A program made the translations under genes and the position numbers. 64,000 nt of DNA from an uncultured Elusimicrobiales bacterium. GTDB taxonomy: Bacteria; Elusimicrobiota; Elusimicrobia; Elusimicrobiales; Elusimicrobiaceae. Under the pieces are notes generated by a model. The model was not told the DNA's origin, did no database searches, and saw only the letters and a list, made by a program, of their open reading frames with translations. The stretch spans positions 1 through 64,000 of the forward strand of contig CALUXB010000003.1 in the NCBI GenBank assembly GCA_944324645.1, read 5' to 3'. Shown piece by piece: positions 24,266-32,329 of this stretch. The first letter of the stretch is position 1, and every line of letters begins with the position of its first letter.

Positions 24266-25183
24266 CTAGCGGCTTAAATGCGGACGGATGTTTTCTGCTT
24301 TGCCGTGGCGAACAACTTCTTTAGGGTAGCCTTTGTAAATTACCGTGGCGCGTTTTGCAGCGTCGGCCGTTAAAGTGTCAGAAGCATACACTTTCACGCG
24401 GGCAGAATCCGAAGCAGTAGCGTTGACCGTTTGGGCCACCGCTTCATCGGCGTCAATTTCCGAAGAACCGGACGCTTTTAAATCCGCCGTAATTACGGAG
24501 CCTTTCAGTTCTACTTCCGCATAATTGCTTGCCGTGGCAGTCACACTGCGGCCGGACAGCCCCTCGGCAGAAGCTTCCGCACGGTCTGCGACGTAAAAAG
24601 TGACCGCGTCGCAAGAGGTGCGCTCGGACTCAAAAGAAGCCGTATCGCGCGCATCTGCTGTTAAGGTTTGGCAAGCCAGGCTGTCAAAATCTACGCTGGA
24701 GTCGCCGGAAAGATTAGCCGTCACTTTGGCGGCATTGACGGATTGGAAAGACACTTCCCCTTCACCGGAAGCAACTACCGCCAGATCCGTAGTGCTGAGC
24801 AAGCCTTTCACATCCACTTCTCCGCTTTGGCGCACCTCCACACGGTCCAAAACGGGAGCCACAACCGTCACTTTTAAGCGGCCTTCTCCTGTAATTAACA
24901 GCGGCTCTTTGTAATTCACAGTCAGCGTTTTACCGTCGCTTTTCACATCCACTAAGCTGACCAAGTTGTCGGAACCGTAAATAACCACAAAAGGTTCTGC
25001 TTCCGTTCCCTGACGGAAGTCCACTTCCGCTTGTCCGTCCACAGACAAGGCGGTAAAAGAAGCCAATCCGGGAACTTCCTGGGTGATGTAGTTCTGGCTG
25101 GCGTTTACATACACGGGTTTGGCTTGGGCAGGCCAAGCAGAAACCAGCGTCAGCGCGCAGAGCGCAAGTATCATTTTTTTCAT
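24266..25183 (-). CDS. Secreted DUF2807 (auto-transporter adhesin head, GIN) domain protein
   Basis: The 305-aa protein starts with a signal peptide (MKKMILALCALTLVSAWPAQA). The rest is a repetitive beta-rich domain full of short alternating Ser/Thr/Val/Ala/Asp strands (LSVDGQAEVDFRQG, VDVKSDGKTLTVNY, LKASGSSEIDAD), as in DUF2807 proteins, which are predicted exported beta-helix-like adhesin heads. AAGGAG lies 7 bases before the ATG at 25183; an upstream in-frame start would place charged residues before the signal. Single gene with its own terminator. Function unknown. Confidence 0.78.
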   Translation of the reverse strand: MKKMILALCALTLVSAWPAQAKPVYVNASQNYITQEVPGLASFTALSVDGQAEVDFRQGTEAEPFVVIYGSDNLVSLVDVKSDGKTLTVNYKEPLLITGEGRLKVTVVAPVLDRVEVRQSGEVDVKGLLSTTDLAVVASGEGEVSFQSVNAAKVTANLSGDSSVDFDSLACQTLTADARDTASFESERTSCDAVTFYVADRAEASAEGLSGRSVTATASNYAEVELKGSVITADLKASGSSEIDADEAVAQTVNATASDSARVKVYASDTLTADAAKRATVIYKGYPKEVVRHGKAENIRPHLSR

Positions 25184-25255
25184 TTTTTTCTCCTTTGGGT
25201 CTTTTACAAGACCTTGAATTTCTTCCGGCTCCGTATCAGGAAAGGTGCAGCGCAC

Positions 25256-25721
25256 GTTTTATACCGCTACTTCCACCGCTCAACCTGCCTGCGCGGAGCG
25301 AAAGCAATTTATTGTAGCAAAAAGCAAGCAAAATTAACAGTAAAAATTCCTAATAAAATTCTCTCTGTTTTTAAAAGCAAAGTTTTCTGACGGAAAGGAC
25401 TTCTTTTGGCTGGAAAATAATTTATAAAATTCACAAAAAGGGCTCTGCTTTTTAAAACGCCTGCAAACGCCGCTTGAAGCAGAAGAAGTGGCTGGCTTTC
25501 TAGCAAGGGACAAACAAAAAATACGGAAAACGCCCCTCTTGTTAATCTATACTGTTCCCCAAAGATAAATACAAAAAGCCGCAAGCCCCGCCAGAGCTTT
25601 TTTGCAAATTCTTGTTCTTTTTGTCTGCCCTTAAACCCGGCAAATTTCTCTTTCTGGGAGAAGGATTTTCCTCTCTAGCCTGTGAACCCATAAGCAAGAT
25701 GACTGCTTGCAATTGGGTCAT
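25256..25721. other. Gene-free AT-rich spacer
   Basis: About 470 bases with no ORF carrying both plausible composition and a Shine-Dalgarno. It contains short A/T-rich hairpins and, at 25448-25462, the word AGGCGTTTTAAAA (reverse strand), which recurs at 46.27 kb. Nothing else recognisable. Confidence 0.5.
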
Positions 25722-25751
25722 AAAAAACCCCGGAGGTACCCCGGGGTTTTT
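25722..25751 (-). terminator. Terminator of the 25765-26574 gene
   Basis: AAACCCCGG/CCGGGGTTT stem with T runs on both strands, 14 bases past the stop. Confidence 0.85.
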
Positions 25752-25764
25752 GAGTTTTTGTAAT

Positions 25765-26574
25765 TTATTTACATTTTCCAAAACGGCAGAAATTACTTAT
25801 TTTCTTCCCTACGGCACGGATTCTGGCTCCAAACGTTTTGCTCAGTTCTTCAGCCTGCACCCGGCGGGCCTCTTCCAGTTGCCGTTCATATTCAGCATTT
25901 TCGGCATCTACCAGTTTGCGATAAGCGGCCGCTTTTTCGGTGCGGTTAAGCGCTGCGCAAATTTGCCAAGCGGTATAGACGTCCCCTTGTCCGGCGGCCA
26001 GCAGTTTTTCTTGCACGGCCAACCGTTGGCGGGCCAAATCCGGACGCGCACGGTAAATGGCAATGGCATCTTCATCAGAATAACCCGGGCCTACCCACAC
26101 CGCACCAAACAACTTAAACATCAACAAGAAATCTTGCTGTTTATAAATGGGCAGATAATCTGGACGCAGTTTTTTTGCTTCTTCCAGCAAACGGTATGCT
26201 TCATCCGTTTGTACATAATCGCAGGAGCAGCCTTCTCCGCAATCCAGGCTCATAATCACTGTGGCATAGTTAAATACGGCGGCAAAGTTTTTCCGGTTTC
26301 TCTCATAGCGGTTCTTCGCCACATAAAAAACATTAATATCGTTTTGGTCGCTTAAATATTCATCCCCGGCCAAATACCAAAACACCTGCGGCATCCGGTT
26401 GTACGAAATCAGCTCCATATTTTTTACTTTTTGCATCAATTCTTCGGGAGTATATTCAGCAGAACGGAATTCGCGGTCCGTCACATATGTATTTCCCACT
26501 TTTTGCGTAGTAGCTTGCGCAAACGCCGCAACGGTAAGGAAACAAGCCATAAAAAGCATTACCCATTTTTTCAT
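25765..26574 (-). CDS. Secreted protein, possibly TPR-like
   Basis: The 269-aa protein has a signal peptide (MKKWVMLFMACFLTVAAFAQA, cleavage near 20). The body is helical and rich in Tyr, Arg and Glu with a short Cys cluster CGEGCSCDYV, and segments such as DEAYRLLEEAKKLRPDYLPIY resemble a tetratricopeptide repeat. The end is a charged helix and a basic tail with two Cys (FCRFGKC). AGGAGAG precedes the ATG. No family recognised; likely periplasmic or surface. Confidence 0.68.
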   Translation of the reverse strand: MKKWVMLFMACFLTVAAFAQATTQKVGNTYVTDREFRSAEYTPEELMQKVKNMELISYNRMPQVFWYLAGDEYLSDQNDINVFYVAKNRYERNRKNFAAVFNYATVIMSLDCGEGCSCDYVQTDEAYRLLEEAKKLRPDYLPIYKQQDFLLMFKLFGAVWVGPGYSDEDAIAIYRARPDLARQRLAVQEKLLAAGQGDVYTAWQICAALNRTEKAAAYRKLVDAENAEYERQLEEARRVQAEELSKTFGARIRAVGKKISNFCRFGKCK

Positions 26575-26763
26575 TTTTATCTCTCCTAGTTCAGTCTATA
26601 TTTCTATTTTAAAAATTCACAAGACAAAAAACCTGAGTCATAAGGCCCAAATCTCCTTCTAAAAAAGGCCTAGATGTTTTTTAGGCCCTGTGTGAACGGC
26701 TGCAGCGGTGCGCAAGAGACATAAATATAGTAAAATAAGATAACTTAAGACGAGGTGCAGGAT

Positions 26764-27174
26764 ATGAGCAACCGCAGAATGGCTAGAGAATGTGCTTTGC
26801 AATGTTTATATTACGCCGACAGCGCCAAAATTTTAGACGGCGCTAAAGTGGCCCCTTATGCCGCGGATTTCCAGCGGGAACTGGGAGAAAATTTTTCATT
26901 CTGCCAAGACCTCGTAAATGGAACTACCTCCCATTTGCCGGAGATTGATCAACTGGTTTCCAAATACGCTAAAAACTGGACTATTAGCCGTATGTCTGTG
27001 GTGGACCGGTCTATTCTGCGTATGGCAGCTTATGAACTGGTGTTCAGCCCGGAAAAAACACCTGTACCTGCCGTAATAGACGAAGCCATTGAGCTGGCAA
27101 AAAAATATTCCACCGATAATTCCGGCAAATTTATTAACGGTCTTTTAGACCAATTGAAAAAAGAACGTAAATAA
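26764..27174 (+). CDS. nusB: Transcription antitermination factor NusB
   Basis: NusB joins the antitermination complex on rRNA operons. The 136-aa helical protein begins MSNRRMARECALQCLYYAD and has the C-terminal VDRSILRMAAYELVF and NGLLDQL motifs. The ATG at 26764 is chosen because GAGGTG lies 7 bases upstream; an in-frame GTG at 26755 is part of that site. A TAAAAT box at 26731 gives a leader of about 25 bases. ligA follows after 12 bases. Confidence 0.92.
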   Translation: MSNRRMARECALQCLYYADSAKILDGAKVAPYAADFQRELGENFSFCQDLVNGTTSHLPEIDQLVSKYAKNWTISRMSVVDRSILRMAAYELVFSPEKTPVPAVIDEAIELAKKYSTDNSGKFINGLLDQLKKERK

Positions 27175-27186
27175 GCGGAGGACGCT

Positions 27187-29178
27187 GTGTCCGTAAATCC
27201 CGCCGAAGAAATAGCCAAGCTGCGCCAAGAAATAGAGCATCATAATCATTTATATTATGATTTGGATGACCCCGTTTTATCCGATACGCAATACGATGAG
27301 CTGTACCAAAAACTAAAAGATTTAGAAGCACAATACCCTCAATTTGCCACGGCGGACTCTCCTACCCAAAAAATAGGGGGCAAAGCCAGCTCTTCTTTTG
27401 CGCCTGTGACGCACGGCACCCCGATGATGAGCCTGGACAATTCTTACAACGCAGAAGACGTACGTGCTTGGCACGAACGCTGCGCCAAAATTTTATCCTC
27501 CGATTCTTTTGATATGGTGTTGGAAGCCAAAATTGACGGCGTGTCTTGTTCCTTAACCTACATAGACGGCAGCCTGACCACCGCCGCCAGCCGCGGAGAC
27601 GGCAAAACCGGCGAAGACATTACCGCCAATGTTTGGACCATAAAAGACATTCCCCACCATATCGCCAACGCCCCCAAAGGCGTGTTGGAAATCCGCGGGG
27701 AAATTTATTTAAACAAAGCAGATTTAGCCGCATTAAACGCAAAGCAAGCCGCCCAAAACCAACTCATTTTTGCCAACACGCGTAACGCAGCCGCCGGCTC
27801 TTTGCGCCAGAAGGACGCTTCCATTACTGCGCAGCGGCCGCTTAAATTTTTTGCACATTCTTTTGGCTCAGGACAAATAACTGCAGAAAGCTTTAGCGGT
27901 TTTGTGGAAAACTGCCGGCAATGGGGTTTTTCTGTGTCGCCGGTGCGTTTGCAAACCACAGCCATTGAAGAAATTATCCGCTTCTATAACGATTTTAATG
28001 AAAAAAGGCACCAGCTCCCTTTTGATACGGACGGGCTGGTCATTAAAGTGAACCGTTTTGAACAACAACGTATATTAGGCGTTACTGCCAAAAGCCCGCG
28101 CTGGGCAATAGCCTTTAAATACCCTGCCGAACAGGCCACCACTACGGTAAATAATGTGCTTTTTTCCGTAGGCCGCTCCGGCGTGATTACGCCGGTGGCA
28201 CAGGTAGAGCCAGTATCTTGCGCGGGGGTGGTTATTTCCAATGCTACGCTGCATAACTTTGATGAAATCAAACGCCTGGGCCTGCGGGTAGGGGATAAGA
28301 TTATTTTAGAGCGCGCCGGAGAAGTAATTCCTAAAGTGGTCAAAGTGGTGGAACATTTAGGTGCACAAGACATTGTTCCTCCAAAGGTCTGCCCTTCCTG
28401 CGCAAGGCCGGTCTATCAAGCGGAAGGAGAAGTGGGATACTATTGCGTAAATCCCGCTTGCCCGGCACAAATTAAAGGCCGTATTTTGCATTATGCCAGC
28501 CGCGGCGCTATGGATATTGACGGAATGGGGGAAGCCGTAGTGGACGAGTTGGTAGAACGAAAATTTGTATCTAATTTCTCAGATTTATATAACTTGAATT
28601 TTTTCCATTTGCTTTCTTTGGAAAACTTTAAAGAAAAGAAATCCCAAAATCTGTTGGACGGTCTGGAAGCGAGCAAAAAACGCCCGCTTTCGCGCTTGCT
28701 TTTTGCTTTGGGAATTGCCTTTGTAGGAGCCAAAACGGCAGAAGTATTGGCGGACAGATTTCATACCTTAGATAACTTAATGCAGAGCTCTTTGCAAGAG
28801 CTGCAAGCGGTGCCGGATGTGGGGGTAGTGGTTTCCCAAAGCGTGTATGATTTCTTCCACGACCCGGCCGCCAGACAACAAATAGAACTGCTGCGCCAAA
28901 ACGGGCTGAATTTTATCCAGCCTGAAAAACAAATTTCTTCCCGCGTATTGGAAGGAAAAACGGTGGTATTTACAGGGGAAATGCAAGGCATTACCCGCAC
29001 CGAAGCCGAGCTGCTGGCCCGCCAGCACGGCGCCAAAACCAGCGGCAGCGTCTCTGCTAAAACTTCTTTTGTTGTGGCGGCCAAAGCCGCCGGCAGCAAA
29101 CTTAAAAAGGCGCAGGAGTTGGGCATACAAATTTTAACGCCGGAAGAGTTTTTGGCCTTAATCCACCAAAACCGCTAA
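27187..29178 (+). CDS. ligA: NAD-dependent DNA ligase
   Basis: LigA joins nicks using NAD and is needed for Okazaki fragment sealing. The 663-aa protein has domain Ia (HHNHLYYDLDDPVLSDTQYDEL), the adenylated Lys in LEAKIDGVSC (about residue 116), an OB-fold, a four-Cys zinc finger (CPSC and CVNPACPAQ), HhH repeats and a C-terminal BRCT domain (about 590-663). The start is GTG with GGAGG upstream. It is downstream of nusB in one unit. Confidence 0.96.
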   Translation: MSVNPAEEIAKLRQEIEHHNHLYYDLDDPVLSDTQYDELYQKLKDLEAQYPQFATADSPTQKIGGKASSSFAPVTHGTPMMSLDNSYNAEDVRAWHERCAKILSSDSFDMVLEAKIDGVSCSLTYIDGSLTTAASRGDGKTGEDITANVWTIKDIPHHIANAPKGVLEIRGEIYLNKADLAALNAKQAAQNQLIFANTRNAAAGSLRQKDASITAQRPLKFFAHSFGSGQITAESFSGFVENCRQWGFSVSPVRLQTTAIEEIIRFYNDFNEKRHQLPFDTDGLVIKVNRFEQQRILGVTAKSPRWAIAFKYPAEQATTTVNNVLFSVGRSGVITPVAQVEPVSCAGVVISNATLHNFDEIKRLGLRVGDKIILERAGEVIPKVVKVVEHLGAQDIVPPKVCPSCARPVYQAEGEVGYYCVNPACPAQIKGRILHYASRGAMDIDGMGEAVVDELVERKFVSNFSDLYNLNFFHLLSLENFKEKKSQNLLDGLEASKKRPLSRLLFALGIAFVGAKTAEVLADRFHTLDNLMQSSLQELQAVPDVGVVVSQSVYDFFHDPAARQQIELLRQNGLNFIQPEKQISSRVLEGKTVVFTGEMQGITRTEAELLARQHGAKTSGSVSAKTSFVVAAKAAGSKLKKAQELGIQILTPEEFLALIHQNR

Positions 29179-29297
29179 ACACAAATAGCCCAAACTGTTA
29201 GATAGCAAAAATATGCTGGGGGCTTTTTTATTTTTGTTATGGCCGACCAAACGCTCCTTTACCGCTATAACCTAAAACCGAGCTTTCGCCTTTATAC

Positions 29298-29329
29298 AAA
29301 AAACCCCGGCCTACCAGACCGGGGTTTTT
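29298..29329 (-). terminator. Terminator between ligA and the TPR gene
   Basis: AAACCCCGG/CCGGGGTTT stem with T runs on both strands; the flanking genes converge on it. Confidence 0.85.
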
Positions 29330-29349
29330 GCAAGAGCATACAGAAGGGG

Positions 29350-30687
29350 TTATTCTAACAGTTGCCCATCTACCGCGCTGCACACTTTATATCCAAAAGA
29401 CTCATACATTTCAGCCAAACTGTTGCGGGGCAGTTTGAGGTTTGGGTTTTTTTGGGCCCAGTACCGCGCTACATAATAATAGGCCACTCCCTTTTTAGGA
29501 TCCGTCGTTTCGCCTTTTGGTATAAAATAACGTTTATCGTTTTTAGAAATAGGCAAAACATATAAACCCATATACTGACGCAAGGTGTCTTCCGTGCAAT
29601 TTGTTTTTTGGCGAATTAGGCTCAGCTCTGTGCGGGAAATCTCCGTATAACCGCTTTTGCCCAAATCAGCCACTAAAGATTCCACTTTGGCTAAATCCGC
29701 CTCCGTAGGAGGCACGTCTTCTGACGGCAGCAAATAAGCTTTGCGCCCTTGCAGAGCTTCGTTATACACAAAGAAACCGCTGTCCGTTAAAGTGCTGTCC
29801 GGCAAAAAGATTTTATTCCCTTTCAAGTCGCGCAAATCAAACACATCTTGCGTACGCACATTCATTTTTTGAAAGACAGCCACGGCATCTTGCCCAATTT
29901 GTTTCTGCAGGGCATTATAGCCGCCTACGGTTAACACTTCCCGCGCAAAATCGGTATCCTTAAACAGCGTAATAACATAATCCGGCGGCAAGACGGGATA
30001 TTTGCTCTTTAAATACTCTATGCCGCCGCGCTGTTCGGCTGAATGAATGCGGTTAAACAGCTCCCGGTCCGCCGCAGACAATTCTTTTTTGTCCGGCAGG
30101 GCGGCGTATCGCTGTTTCAAAGCGGCCAGCATTTCTTCATCAGAAAAATAAACAGGTTCCAAGGCAATTAAACGCTTGCGCGCCACCACGTTCAGCGGTT
30201 CCACTGCCAGCGCCGTTTCATAGAGTTTGGCAGCGGTTTTTTGGTCGCCTTGATTTTCTATAATTACCGCCTTGCCTACCAAAGAATTCACATTGGCCCG
30301 GTTATAGCCCAAAGACCGCTCGTAATAAGTTAAAGCTGTTTGGGGCTGATTTTGTTTAAAAGCAATATCCCCCAGCATAGAATAGGTATATGAAAAATAG
30401 GGGGAAGTGCGGTCCATATTGCCAATCGCCCGGTGGAAATAGCGGCGCGCTTGGTCCAAATTGTCCTGTGTCAGCGCTACGCCTCCCAAACTAAGCAGCG
30501 TATCCACATTTTGCGGGTCTAGTTTCAAGCAGCGCTCAAAAGTGGTGCGTGCGTGCGTATAATCGCGGATGGCAAATTCTTTTTTGCCTTGTTCCAGACA
30601 AGCCGAAAGCTGCGTCTGGGCAAAAGACGCAGGAATATAAGTCAACAGCAAGGCGCTAAAAAGCAATGTCGGTTTTACATAACGCAT
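29350..30687 (-). CDS. Secreted TPR protein
   Basis: The 445-aa protein has a signal peptide (MRYVKPTLLFSALLLTYIPASFAQ) and TPR units over about residues 30-190, e.g. GKKEFAIRDYTHARTTFERCLKLDP, LDQARRYFHRAI, QTALTYYERSLGYN and AKLYETALAVEP. The C-terminal 250 residues are not recognised. The start at 30687 is set by the signal peptide; a TACAGT box lies six bases upstream inside the 3' end of the preceding gene, with TTGTCT as a weak -35. It overlaps that gene by 32 bases and may also be read from its transcript. Confidence 0.75.
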   Translation of the reverse strand: MRYVKPTLLFSALLLTYIPASFAQTQLSACLEQGKKEFAIRDYTHARTTFERCLKLDPQNVDTLLSLGGVALTQDNLDQARRYFHRAIGNMDRTSPYFSYTYSMLGDIAFKQNQPQTALTYYERSLGYNRANVNSLVGKAVIIENQGDQKTAAKLYETALAVEPLNVVARKRLIALEPVYFSDEEMLAALKQRYAALPDKKELSAADRELFNRIHSAEQRGGIEYLKSKYPVLPPDYVITLFKDTDFAREVLTVGGYNALQKQIGQDAVAVFQKMNVRTQDVFDLRDLKGNKIFLPDSTLTDSGFFVYNEALQGRKAYLLPSEDVPPTEADLAKVESLVADLGKSGYTEISRTELSLIRQKTNCTEDTLRQYMGLYVLPISKNDKRYFIPKGETTDPKKGVAYYYVARYWAQKNPNLKLPRNSLAEMYESFGYKVCSAVDGQLLE

Positions 30688-31483
30688 AAATGCACTGTAA
30701 CGCTTTTTCCGCTTTAGACAATTTAATAGGTTTATCAAACACAAAACCTGTTTTTTCTATTTTAGCAAGATTTGCACGATAAACAAAACCCATCACGCGG
30801 CAAGGCACCATTTTCCGTGCGGGGAGAACGCGCATAATTTCCGCTGCTTGTTGGTAAAATTCTTTGGAACGCCCCGCCAGGTTGGCTAGTGCGCCAGACA
30901 GCGCCTGCGGCTGGACGTTTTGCAACACATCTTCTCTGCTCAGTCCGTGTTGCGCCAGCAAATCCTGCGGCAAATATACGCGCCCCAAGGCTGCATCTTC
31001 GTGTACGTCCCGCACGATATTGGTGGTTTGCACCGCAAAACCCAAAGCGCGGGCCAATGCCTGCGCCAGAGGGCCTTTTACGCCTAAAATATCCAAAGTC
31101 GCCAACCCCACCACCCCGGCCACCCGCCATAAATACCACTCCAGTTCTTCAAACGTGGCATAGCTGCGTCCCTGCACATCGGCTTGCATCCCTTCCAGCA
31201 ACAACAAAAACCGGTCCGGCTTCATTGCATAGACTGCACTTATTTTTTGCAAATCTTTTCCAAGCGGCGTTTGGGCTTTTTTTTCAAATACCCGCTGGAT
31301 TTCTCCTTTCCATAGGGCCAGCTCTTCCAACCGGTCCGCCACGTCCGGCTCATCGGCAATATCATCGGCTACGCGGCAAAAAGCATAATAGGCCGCCAGC
31401 GCCTGCCGGCGCTGTTTATCTAAAAACAAAAAGGCCGGACCGAAGCTGGATTTTTTATAAGCCGCAGCAGATGCTTCTATCAT
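30656..31483 (-). CDS. Squalene/phytoene synthase family protein
   Basis: The family joins two prenyl diphosphates head-to-head, as in presqualene diphosphate synthase (HpnD) or phytoene synthase. The 275-aa protein has both Asp-rich motifs: ADDIADE (D40-D44) and NIVRDVHED (155-163) followed by GRVYLPQD. No other hopanoid or carotenoid gene is in the window, so the product cannot be decided; an HpnC/HpnD-like role is most likely. It follows coaW after 6 bases and precedes the TPR gene with overlap. Confidence 0.82.
   Translation of the reverse strand: MIEASAAAYKKSSFGPAFLFLDKQRRQALAAYYAFCRVADDIADEPDVADRLEELALWKGEIQRVFEKKAQTPLGKDLQKISAVYAMKPDRFLLLLEGMQADVQGRSYATFEELEWYLWRVAGVVGLATLDILGVKGPLAQALARALGFAVQTTNIVRDVHEDAALGRVYLPQDLLAQHGLSREDVLQNVQPQALSGALANLAGRSKEFYQQAAEIMRVLPARKMVPCRVMGFVYRANLAKIEKTGFVFDKPIKLSKAEKALQCIYALCKTDIAF
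30694..30699 (-). promoter_or_regulatory. Internal -10 box six bases before the TPR gene's ATG
   Basis: TACAGT on the reverse strand, inside the end of the squalene/phytoene-synthase-like gene; TTGTCT lies 16 bases upstream. Confidence 0.4.
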
Positions 31484-31489
31484 AAAATG

Positions 31490-32329
31490 CTATTTTTTGT
31501 TCCCGTTTTGATAAATGTAAGACAATGCCGCCCCGGTAGCGGTGGCATAAATGGAATGGGGCGGGATAATAAACTTTATTTTATATAAACGTTCCACTTG
31601 TTTAAAAAGGTCTTTGGCACAGGGCACGGTGCTCAGCGTGCCGGTAATGATAACATCTTTTACATTATCGTTGCGGCAGGCAAACACCGCCAGCATACCA
31701 ATTGTCTGAAATACCATATTCAGCACGCCGCGGGCCAAATCTTCTTGGCTTAGTCCGTCTGCCATTTTGCCAAAGTTAGAGGCGGTTACCTCCGGCGCAA
31801 GCGTGGAAATATCGCCGGGGCAAATGTCGGAAATATTCAAATCTACTTTTTTTAGGTTTCCGCGGTGCGCCAGCTCCACCACGGTATCAAAGGAGCGTGC
31901 ATTACACAGCTGTCCGCACAGCCCCAACACCGTGCCGCCACCCACGCCAGAACCACCAATATGGCGTATGCCTTTTTTGTCTGCACGCACAAAAGCGGTG
32001 CCGGTGCCCATACTGATAATCAATCCCTCTTTCTTTTTAGACAAAGCCAGGCCGCCCAACCCTATGGCGCGGAATTCATCCACCTGCCGGGCAGGAATGC
32101 CGTAGATTTCTCCTTTAAACAAAGACGAACCCACCCCCGTCAATACGATTTGTTTGACTTGGGAAAGAGAAAGTTTGTTTTCATTAATAAATTTGCCCAG
32201 CGCTCCATAGGCAGAGGTTTGCGGGTCGGCCGCTTCCACTTTCAGCCGGCCAATTAATTTCCCATCGGTAGAATAACCCACTATTTTGGTCGTGGAGCCG
32301 CCCACATCAATCCCAATAATTACGTTCAT
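31490..32329 (-). CDS. coaW: Type II pantothenate kinase
   Basis: This ATP-dependent enzyme phosphorylates pantothenate, the first step of CoA synthesis. The 279-aa ASKHA-fold protein has phosphate-1 motif GIDVGGSTTK at residues 6-15, a glycine-rich SMGTGTAFV segment and GGSGVGGGTVLGL. The sequence fits the CoaW/BadF-like group more than CoaA or CoaX. Its ATG overlaps the M3 peptidase stop (ATGA), so the two are translationally coupled. Confidence 0.82.
   Translation of the reverse strand: MNVIIGIDVGGSTTKIVGYSTDGKLIGRLKVEAADPQTSAYGALGKFINENKLSLSQVKQIVLTGVGSSLFKGEIYGIPARQVDEFRAIGLGGLALSKKKEGLIISMGTGTAFVRADKKGIRHIGGSGVGGGTVLGLCGQLCNARSFDTVVELAHRGNLKKVDLNISDICPGDISTLAPEVTASNFGKMADGLSQEDLARGVLNMVFQTIGMLAVFACRNDNVKDVIITGTLSTVPCAKDLFKQVERLYKIKFIIPPHSIYATATGAALSYIYQNGNKK

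Noticed and set aside
25309..25584. Reverse ORF of 91 aa in the 25.3-25.7 kb spacer
   Set aside because: Low-complexity composition (Phe, Leu, Lys), no ribosome-binding site, no terminator after it.
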